Shown one piece after another: positions 57,283-64,000 of a DNA stretch of 64,000 bases. A model generated the notes under the pieces. It made no database searches. It saw only the letters and a program-made list of their open reading frames with translations, and was not told the origin of the DNA. A program made the translations under genes and the position numbers. The DNA lies in assembly GCA_022605405.1 (NCBI GenBank), contig JABYQQ010000001.1, positions 186,001 through 250,000 of the forward strand, in the 5' to 3' direction. Within the stretch, counting starts at the first letter, position 1, and the number at the start of each line of letters is the position of its first letter. The DNA is from Earliella scabrosa. Taxonomy: Eukaryota > Basidiomycota > Agaricomycetes > Polyporales > Polyporaceae.

Positions 57283-60200
57283 TTTCCGGTCAGGGAGAGG
57301 TGGCCCTCGTCCTGGACTACGACGCGAAAACGAGGCAGATATACGTCACCGCGCATAGAGCCCTCGAAGATACCTCAGCTACCGCGATCCAAGAAGCGTA
57401 TTTATTAGCGAGCGACGACCCCAGCGTAAAACCAGAAATCCATACATATCTCAGCTCTCAGTCTCGAGTTTCGGTTTCCCTCGACTCTACCCGCGCGACC
57501 GATACCCCTCATGCGACGACTTCCGAGCCGGAGCGCGGTCGCGCGACACCAGATACCCGAGCGCCTACAGACGCGATCCGCGGGACGCGATCACGTGGGC
57601 GCGTCAGGCCTGTCTACCCTACGAAATCTCTCGGACGGCGTCCGGTGCGCTCGCGATCAGGTTCGTATTCGAGACCCCGCGAAGCGAAGCCGGACGGCCG
57701 TCCTGCGACTCCCACATGCGAAGAGGAGGAGGTCGAAGTACTGCTGAAGACGAAAAAGAAGTACAAACCGGTAGCGCTCAAGGTCAACCCTAAGCCGACC
57801 GAGCTCCCACAACACTTCCGCATCGTCCGAAACCACGTCGGCGACCCTCTCGAGAACATGCCTACACTAGACCCCAACCCCAAACCTTTCGAACCCACCG
57901 GACGTTACACCGCGGAGCGTCGCGAGAAGCTGCACGAGGATCACGCGGAGTGGCTGACGCCCGAGGAACTCGCGATCTTCGACGACATGATGTGCAAGCA
58001 GAACGAGGGCTTCGCTTGGGAGGACTCCGAGCGCGGGCACTTCCGTCGCGACATGTTCCCGCCGGTCAGGCTCGCGGTCATCCCGCATGTTCCGTGGATC
58101 GAGAAGAACTTCCCCATCCCACCCGGCATCTACAATCAGGTCATCGCGCTCATCCGCAAGAAGATCGACTCCGGAGTTTACGAGCCGTCAAACGCGTCCT
58201 ACCGGTCGCGATGGTTCTGCGTGCTCAAGAAGGACGGGAACATCCGCATCGTCCATTCGCTCGAGCCGCTGAACAAGGTCACGATCCAGCACAGCGGCGT
58301 GCCCCCGATCCCCGACCATATGGCGGAGAGATTCGCGGGACGCGCCTGCGGAACCACGCTCGATCTCTACGTCGGCTATGACGAACGCGAGCTCGAAGAA
58401 GAGTCGCGAGACCTTACCACCTTCCAAACACCCTTCGGCGCGATGCGCCTCACCACACTTCCTATGGGCTGGGCGAACTCAGTTCCCATATTCCACGACG
58501 ACGTAACCTTCATCCTACAACCCGAGATCCCCGCGTACACTATCCCCTACATCGACGACGTTACGGTGATCGGTCCCGCGAGCGCATACCGCCGCGAGGA
58601 CGGAACCTACGAGACGATCCCCGAGAATCCCGGAGTTCGGCGCTACGTGTGGGAGCATCTGCAGGACGTCAATCGGATCGTTCAGCGAGTCAAGCACGCA
58701 GGAGGCACCTTCAGCGGGAAGAAGATTCGGTGCGCAGCACCGGAGTTCACCGCGGTTGGACACCACTGCACCCCGGAAGGTCGCGTCCCGGAACCGAAAG
58801 GCGTCGAGGCTGTCCTGAACTGGGGCCCGTGTGCCAATGTGTCTGAGGTTCGCGCTTTCCTAGGGACCGTCGGAGTCGCGAGGATCTTTATCAAGGACTA
58901 CGCGACGAAGGCGCACCCTCTCAACCGTCTTCTGCGAAAGGACGCGCAGTTCGAATGGGGCCCGGAACAAGAGCTCGCGATGCAGACCCTCAAGGACGCG
59001 CTCCTCGCGTCTCCGGCGCTCCGCGCGATCGACTACGAGTCCGACGCTCCCGTGATTCTGTCCGTCGATACGTCTAAGATCGCGGTCGGCTTCCACTTAT
59101 GTCAAGAGGACCAAGAGGACCCGAGGAAGCGCTACTACAGCAGGTTCTGTTCCATCACCCTGAACGATCGCGAAGCGAGGTTCTCGCAGCCGAAACTCGA
59201 ACTCTACGGTCTTTTCCGCGCGCTTCGCGCGCTCCGCTTCCATTTGGTAGGCGTGCGCAAGCTCGTCGTCGAGACGGACGCGACCGCGATTAAGGACATG
59301 CTCGCGAACCCTGACGTCGCGCCATCTGCGGTGATGAATCGCTGGATCATCGCGATCAAGATGTTCCACTTCGACCTCGTGCACGTTCCGGGAAAGAGCC
59401 ATACCCCGGACGGCCTCAGCAGACGACCCGCGCAGCCAGACGACAAGCCCGACGAGGACGACGGGGAGGAGTTTGAGGACTGGGTCGACAATATGTACGG
59501 CTTCATGCACCTTATAAACCCTCCTCCGCGACTCGGGGACGCTGCGATCGACTTCTCAGTCCCGCGAAGCATCGACGAAGTCGAGACTCTCATGCAGCAG
59601 ACGAGCGGAACCGCCGCGAAGCTCCCTGTGATCGCGCCGCCGCCGTACAGCGACTTTCCGCGAACCGCGATCGCGCGCGACTTCGACTTCAGAATCGAAG
59701 AAGTCAAACACTGGCTCGCGACTGGCGAACGACCCGCGATGGAATCACGCGAGGCAGATAAGTTCGCGAAGTACGCTTCCCAGTTTTTCCTCCGCGACGA
59801 CCGCCTGTGGAAAGTAGGACGCGATGGGCACCATCGTCGCGTCCTCGAGGCGGAGAAGCGACCTCAAGCGCTCGTCGAGATGCACGACTACGTCGGACAC
59901 CGCGGGATTGCCGCGACAACCTCTTTCCTCGCGGACCGCTTCTGGTGGCCCGAGATGAAGGCGGACATCGCGTGGTACGTGCGGTCGTGCCATCAGTGCC
60001 AAGTGCGACAGACCACCAAAGTTCGCATTCCCCCAACGGTCCCCATCCCCGCGCCCCCGATGATGCGTGTGCACGTCGACTGCATGGAGATGCCGGGGCG
60101 GTACCGATACTTCTTCCACGCGCGCTGCGCGATGACGACCTACTGCGAAGGACGCGCGAGCACGGCGCAGACCGCGAAGGCGATCGGCGACTGGATCTAC

Positions 60201-61049
60201 CAGGACTTGCTTTGTCGCTGGGGCGCCGTCTGCGAGATCATCTCGGACAACGGGACGCCCTTTGTCGCCGCGCTCGAGTACATCGCGAAGACCTACCACG
60301 TCTACCACATTCGGATCTCAGGCTACAACTCGCAGGCGAACGGAATCGTCGAGCGCCCGCACTTCCACGTACGCGACGCACTCTACAAGGCCTGCGAGGG
60401 AGACCCGAGTCAGTGGGTCTCGCGAGTCTACTCTGTCCTCTGGGCGGACCGGATCACTGTTCGACGCCGAATGGGCTGCTCGCCATACTATGCAGTCACA
60501 GGCACGCACCCGATCATGCCCCTCGACATCGCGGAAGCAACCTACCTCTTGCCGACGGCTAACAAAATGATCTCGACCACCGAGCTCATCACCCAGCGCG
60601 CGATCGCCCTGCAGAAGCGCCCCGAGCAAATCTCGCGACTGCGCTCGAAGGTCTACGCGAGCCGAGTTCGCGCCGCGGAACTGTACGAGGAACACCACGC
60701 GCATACGACAAAGGCTTTCGACTTCAAGCCCGGTCGTCTGGTCCTCATGCGGAATACTGCGATCGAGAAGTCGTTGAACCGCAAAATGCGCGCGCGGTAC
60801 TTGGGTCCGCTGGTGGTCATCTCGCGCAACCGGGGCGGCGCTTACATCGTCGCGGAGCTCGACGGCGCCGTACACGATCGCCCTATCGCCGCGTTTCGAC
60901 TAATCCCGTATCTCGCGAGGAAGAGCCCCATACCTTTTAGGATGGAGGACTTAGATGTCGACGCGAGACGAATCCGCGAGATGGAGGAGAGCGAGGAGAC
61001 GTTTGAGGACGAAGGGCTAGGAGAGCCCGAGGAGGCCGAAGAAGATTAG
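57177..61049 (+). CDS. Retrotransposon Pol: RT, RNase H, integrase
   Basis: An open 1,290-codon frame in the -1 frame relative to gag, overlapping gag by about 100 nt. RT: motif A region LDLYVGYDERE (about residue 397), FQTPFGAMRLTTLPMGWANS, and the catalytic YIDDV (about 460). RNase H: SVDTSKIAVGF, then ARFSQPKLELYG, ETDATAIKDML and HTPDGLSRRP, supplying the acidic set. Integrase: zinc finger HDYVGH...CHQC, then the DDE residues in VHVDCMEM (about 965), ISDNGTPF (about 1022) and GIVERPH (about 1056). A GPY-type C-terminal module follows (RYLGPLVVISRNRGGAYIVAEL). No chromodomain is visible. The frame has no stops, so the copy looks recent. It is made as a Gag-Pol fusion by frameshifting. Confidence 0.9.
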   Translation: MSELAPRAHPTDVCARRRPETIADVARGFSDFDDLISGQGEVALVLDYDAKTRQIYVTAHRALEDTSATAIQEAYLLASDDPSVKPEIHTYLSSQSRVSVSLDSTRATDTPHATTSEPERGRATPDTRAPTDAIRGTRSRGRVRPVYPTKSLGRRPVRSRSGSYSRPREAKPDGRPATPTCEEEEVEVLLKTKKKYKPVALKVNPKPTELPQHFRIVRNHVGDPLENMPTLDPNPKPFEPTGRYTAERREKLHEDHAEWLTPEELAIFDDMMCKQNEGFAWEDSERGHFRRDMFPPVRLAVIPHVPWIEKNFPIPPGIYNQVIALIRKKIDSGVYEPSNASYRSRWFCVLKKDGNIRIVHSLEPLNKVTIQHSGVPPIPDHMAERFAGRACGTTLDLYVGYDERELEEESRDLTTFQTPFGAMRLTTLPMGWANSVPIFHDDVTFILQPEIPAYTIPYIDDVTVIGPASAYRREDGTYETIPENPGVRRYVWEHLQDVNRIVQRVKHAGGTFSGKKIRCAAPEFTAVGHHCTPEGRVPEPKGVEAVLNWGPCANVSEVRAFLGTVGVARIFIKDYATKAHPLNRLLRKDAQFEWGPEQELAMQTLKDALLASPALRAIDYESDAPVILSVDTSKIAVGFHLCQEDQEDPRKRYYSRFCSITLNDREARFSQPKLELYGLFRALRALRFHLVGVRKLVVETDATAIKDMLANPDVAPSAVMNRWIIAIKMFHFDLVHVPGKSHTPDGLSRRPAQPDDKPDEDDGEEFEDWVDNMYGFMHLINPPPRLGDAAIDFSVPRSIDEVETLMQQTSGTAAKLPVIAPPPYSDFPRTAIARDFDFRIEEVKHWLATGERPAMESREADKFAKYASQFFLRDDRLWKVGRDGHHRRVLEAEKRPQALVEMHDYVGHRGIAATTSFLADRFWWPEMKADIAWYVRSCHQCQVRQTTKVRIPPTVPIPAPPMMRVHVDCMEMPGRYRYFFHARCAMTTYCEGRASTAQTAKAIGDWIYQDLLCRWGAVCEIISDNGTPFVAALEYIAKTYHVYHIRISGYNSQANGIVERPHFHVRDALYKACEGDPSQWVSRVYSVLWADRITVRRRMGCSPYYAVTGTHPIMPLDIAEATYLLPTANKMISTTELITQRAIALQKRPEQISRLRSKVYASRVRAAELYEEHHAHTTKAFDFKPGRLVLMRNTAIEKSLNRKMRARYLGPLVVISRNRGGAYIVAELDGAVHDRPIAAFRLIPYLARKSPIPFRMEDLDVDARRIREMEESEETFEDEGLGEPEEAEED
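57258..57264 (+). promoter_or_regulatory. -1 ribosomal frameshift site (GGGTTTT)
   Basis: In the gag frame the bases read G GGT TTT, exactly the X XXY YYZ pattern of -1 slippery heptamers. After a one-base slip the ribosome reads TTT TCG GAC in the pol frame. The gag stop is 16 nt further at 57280. Downstream, GTCAGG and CCTGGAC (about 57289-57316) could form a hairpin at a suitable distance. Confidence 0.7.
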
Positions 61050-61101
61050 GCGCTCTTGTGCGCGAAGATGGGACATCGACGGGGACGTCGACAACATTAG
61101 C

Positions 61102-61114
61102 GGGGGGGAGGAGG
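61102..61114 (+). other. Polypurine tract (GGGGGGGAGGAGG)
   Basis: Thirteen uninterrupted purines, 52 nt after the pol stop, where retrotransposons carry the plus-strand primer before the 3' LTR. The bases that follow turn A/T-rich with CTATATAC near 61234, like an LTR promoter. A matching copy at the left end was not found. Confidence 0.5.
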
Positions 61115-61780
61115 TACGATACATGACTTGGACACGGTTATCCTGCGATCACTTGCTCTTTTCGATTTCCGAACTCTGACTTTCGACAGCCCGCGAACGC
61201 CTATCGCGGCCTTGTTTTGCGACACACTTTCCTTACTATATACCCATTTCGCGAACTCTTTCCGCAGAACCGTCCCGCGGGACTTCCCTGCGGGACATTC
61301 CTTTACTTACTATTTCGAAGACCAGTCACACTTTTACTTAAGTCAATCACACACTCTTTCTATCACACAGTTTATTGATAAAACAAGAAAGCAAACGACG
61401 AAAACAAAAACTACAAAACAACAGCCACAAAACGAAGCTTACGACTACTTTTACGATACATTTTTACGATACTTGACGACGGGACACGAGTTCGAGACGG
61501 GACGGGACTGGGATGCGATGCGATGCGGGGGACGGGCGAGAGCGATGGCGAGAGCGGGATGCGAAGGGAGAGCGAGACGGGCGAGCGCGAGGACGAGGAC
61601 GACGAGAAAGGGGAGCCCGGGAACCACGGCGGAGCGGCCTGCGACCGCGACCCGCGAAGCGCGACTGCGAGGACCGGCCTCAGCATTCACGAGCTCCAGG
61701 ATCGCGGAATGTGCGCGCCAACAGCGGAGCTGCGATAGCGGCACGACTGAGGCGCGCCCCGCGACGAGAGCGCGAGGCCC

Positions 61781-63811
61781 CTACTGGTTCTTGCGGAGCA
61801 CGGTCCACACCCGCGCGTCGGACTCGCGAGAGTCGACGACCTCCGCGAAGGTCAGCAGGTCGGGAACGCGAACCGAATCGTCCAGGTCGGCCTCACCGAA
61901 GTCCTGGCCGGTGTACTCCTCCTCCTGGTCGCGGACGGCAATGAGTTCCTCGACGTGCTCGACGATCTCGCCGAGCAAAACGTTCGCGCGCTTGCGGCAC
62001 GCGGCGACCTTCTTCGACACGGCCGGGCTGAGGTCCGCAGGCGGGGCGACCTCGCGAGACGACTTCGAAGCCGAAGCCGACGCGCCCTCCGACGACGTCT
62101 TGGCCTTCTTCTTCTTCGCGGGCGCAGGCGTCGGCTCGGGGGTCTTCTCCGGCGGGTAGCACTCCGGGAGCGGCGGGCCCTTCGCGGACTTCTCGGGCGC
62201 GGCGCCATCGTAGGCCTCAAGGAGGAACCCGTTCTGGTCGATGATGGGGTAGACGGTGGGAGCGGGAGGCCCGGCGCGCGCGGCCAGCTCCTTCGGGCGC
62301 GCGACGCGGATCTTGGGCGGGTCGTTCTCGAACGCGCGGACGGCCTGGACAGCTTGCACGCGGTACTCGGGCAGCTGAGTCTTGAAGGAGCGGAAGACGA
62401 AACCGACGCCGTTGTACTGCGCGAGAAGCCGACCGCCCTTCTCTGCGACAAGGGACGAGTCAGCGTAGAACCGACGAAGCGCGACGGAGGTCGACCTACT
62501 CTTGGTCTTCAACTCGCCGTACGAGTTCAGGCCGCGGCGGGTGCACTGCATGTTCCGCGAGCGGTGCCCGCAGAAGTCGCAGGAGAGGCCGCGCTCGTCG
62601 TGCGTACGGACGCAGATGGGGAACTTGCGCGTCTTGCACTCGTCGCAGGGCTCGAAGAACTCGAGCGCGTACTTCGAGTTGGGAAGGATGGCGACGGGGG
62701 CGGCGGGCGTAGTGGAAGCGGGCGGGTCGTCTGCGGCGTCATCGGGCTTTGCGGCGGTCGCGAGCTCCTCCTCTTCGGACTCCAAGACCTCGACGACCTT
62801 GGCCCTCTTGCGGACGGACTCGGGCCGCGCGGCGATCTTCTCCTTGCGTTGCGCGCGCGTGCCGTGGGCAGGAGGGGGACGGACGACCTCGCTCACCTCG
62901 ACGACATCGGAGTCAGCGGCCGCATCAGCCTCGTCCGCGGAGACATCTTGCGAGACCGCGCGGCGCTTGCCCTTAGCCGGCGCGGGATCGGGCTTCTCCT
63001 TCTTGATGCGCACCGGAGTCGAGATCGTCGCGGGAGGGAGCAGTGCACGCGAGGGCGCTCCGGGAGTCACGGGCGCGCTAGGCGGCTCCGCGGTCGAGCG
63101 GCGAGGGTAGTGGCGAGAGAGGCCGCCGGCGAGGATGGCAAGGCCGACCGGGAGGGGAATGGGCTCCGACCTGAGCAGGCGGAAGTCTTTGATCTCCCGG
63201 ATGCGCTTGACTGGGGGACAAAAAGAGGGACGGTTAGCTGAAGAAGACAAGGGAGGAGGGGCGCGCGAGGACTTACGCTCCCAGTCGGTCACCAACATGC
63301 GGGCCCTGACCACCTTCTCCTGGCGCGGCGTGGTCGTGTGGTCCGGGCGGCTGGTCTCCAAGTCCGCGAGCTCCACCTCGAGCGAGGCGCTCCGGGCCTC
63401 GCGAGTGCGAACCGAGAAGACGAGGAGGACGACCTCCTGCAAGCGAGGGGAGGCGTGCGGAGCGAACCGCTCCCAAAACTCCGGGAAGAGGTCGTCCGAC
63501 TGGAACGGGTCCTCGAGCGAGTACTGCGAAGCGGTTAGTGGCTGCGGACAGGAGTCGCGAAGGGGCGCGGGACTTACGGCGATGTGGACGAAACGGCGCG
63601 CGAAGTCTTTCGCGGCCTCCTCGCCGCCAGACTGGAGCTCCTCGGGCGTGTACAGGCGGAGGAGCTCTTGCAGCTCGTCGGGCGCGTACGGAGTGCCGAC
63701 GCGCAGGTCTTCGTCGTTGGACTGGAGCTCAACTTCGGCGGCGTCGGTCGCGGGATCGTCGGCGCGGGTGTCCATGGTGTTGGAGGACTCGGGAGGCGGA
63801 GGCGAGGACAT
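61781..63811 (-). CDS. Antisense Cys-motif protein next to the retroelement
   Basis: Starts at the ATG at 63811 (MSSPPPPESSNTM). It reads to the stop at 61781 through at least two introns: after VHIA (GTAAGTCC...TTCGCAG, about 63578-63522) and after TDWE (GTAAGTCC...CCCCAG, about 63276-63212). The mature protein is about 635 residues. A basic region (RIKKEKPDPAPAKGKRRA, RKRAKVVEVLE) and a Cys-rich stretch (CDECKTRKFPIC, then CDFCGHRSRNMQC) suggest a nuclear, nucleic-acid-binding protein; the spacing does not match a Zn2Cys6 cluster exactly. The C-terminal part has a helical SPAVSKKVAACRKRANVLL. It shares the CGCGA-rich DNA style of gag-pol. It could be an internal antisense gene of the retroelement or an independent gene. 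Function unknown. Confidence 0.55.
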   Translation of the reverse strand: MSSPPPPESSNTMDTRADDPATDAAEVELQSNDEDLRVGTPYAPDELQELLRLYTPEELQSGGEEAAKDFARRFVHIAVSPAPLRDSCPQPLTASQYSLEDPFQSDDLFPEFWERFAPHASPRLQEVVLLVFSVRTREARSASLEVELADLETSRPDHTTTPRQEKVVRARMLVTDWERKSSRAPPPLSSSANRPSFCPPVKRIREIKDFRLLRSEPIPLPVGLAILAGGLSRHYPRRSTAEPPSAPVTPGAPSRALLPPATISTPVRIKKEKPDPAPAKGKRRAVSQDVSADEADAAADSDVVEVSEVVRPPPAHGTRAQRKEKIAARPESVRKRAKVVEVLESEEEELATAAKPDDAADDPPASTTPAAPVAILPNSKYALEFFEPCDECKTRKFPICVRTHDERGLSCDFCGHRSRNMQCTRRGLNSYGELKTKSRSTSVALRRFYADSSLVAEKGGRLLAQYNGVGFVFRSFKTQLPEYRVQAVQAVRAFENDPPKIRVARPKELAARAGPPAPTVYPIIDQNGFLLEAYDGAAPEKSAKGPPLPECYPPEKTPEPTPAPAKKKKAKTSSEGASASASKSSREVAPPADLSPAVSKKVAACRKRANVLLGEIVEHVEELIAVRDQEEEYTGQDFGEADLDDSVRVPDLLTFAEVVDSRESDARVWTVLRKNQ

Positions 63812-64000
63812 GGTGGCGAGGCGGGTGTGCGGGATGGGCTGAGACGAAGAAGACGAGGGACGAGTTGGGCGAGGGGCGGAAGGCGGAACGAGAAGAGGGG
63901 CTGAAGGGCGAACCGGACGGAAGGCACGCGTTATGAACTCGGGCGCGGCGGACAAGAGCTGCGCGCGCGCACTACAATTTCAGCTCGACGAACGGCGAAG

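Larger units (their letters stand above)
53260..63811 (+). mobile_element. Ty3/gypsy-type retrotransposon region
   Basis: Contains a non-coding leader, a gag-protease frame and a pol frame (RT, RNase H, integrase), all without stops, then an antisense gene. Domain order RT-RNase H-integrase places it in Ty3/gypsy (Metaviridae-like) rather than copia. The region is dense in CGCGA/TCGCG words, unlike the host genes. No pair of matching LTRs was found between 53.2 and 64 kb. Either the left LTR is highly diverged or lost, or the right LTR lies beyond 64 kb, which would put the antisense gene inside the element. A polypurine tract at 61102-61114 is the best internal mark of a right-hand end. Both boundaries given here are provisional. 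Confidence 0.7.

Noticed and set aside
1..64000. CRISPR arrays, rRNA genes or intact tRNA genes
   Set aside because: No regularly spaced repeats, no rRNA-like blocks and no full tRNA cloverleaf were seen; only two partial tRNA-like segments are reported.

Overview
The window is from a filamentous basidiomycete, most likely an Agaricomycete close to the Polyporales. Genes are GC-rich and cut by many short introns of about 41-90 nt with GT-AG borders. The gene families also fit: FunK1 kinase, DUF6535 membrane protein, velvet regulator, caleosin, and a Crinkler-type NTPase-nuclease. Exon joins below were derived by hand from splice signals, codon phase and protein continuity; no database search was possible.

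Layout. 1-3.6 kb is almost gene-free and rich in CTAG, with a perfect hairpin and a possible F-box remnant. 3.7-8.4 kb holds two expanded-family genes on the minus strand (DUF6535 protein, FunK1 kinase). 8.4-11 kb is empty. 11-15.3 kb carries mitochondrial homoaconitase (lysine synthesis) and a caleosin. 15.6-25.5 kb is an accessory block: a single-pass membrane protein gene, a poorly defined gene near 18 kb, an eight-exon Crinkler-type NTPase-nuclease gene, and a broken paralogue of the membrane protein. 25.7-49.7 kb is a conserved housekeeping block: QCR2 of complex III, a SAM methyltransferase, a 19-exon family X DNA polymerase, a velvet-domain regulator, a Ser/Thr-rich membrane protein and an importin-13-like karyopherin. 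50.6-51.2 kb has a small orphan ORF.

51.9-64 kb is dominated by a Ty3/gypsy-type retrotransposon with undamaged gag-protease and pol frames. These are joined by a canonical -1 slippery heptamer. The element lies just downstream of an apparently truncated orphan gene and is followed by an antisense, intron-containing gene with a cysteine-rich motif. LTRs could not be paired inside the window, so the antisense gene may be inside a larger element that runs past the right edge.

The housekeeping genes are independent of one another. The most interesting material is the Crinkler-type gene between the two membrane-protein paralogues, and the retroelement with its antisense neighbour, frameshift site and apparently spliced gag leader.
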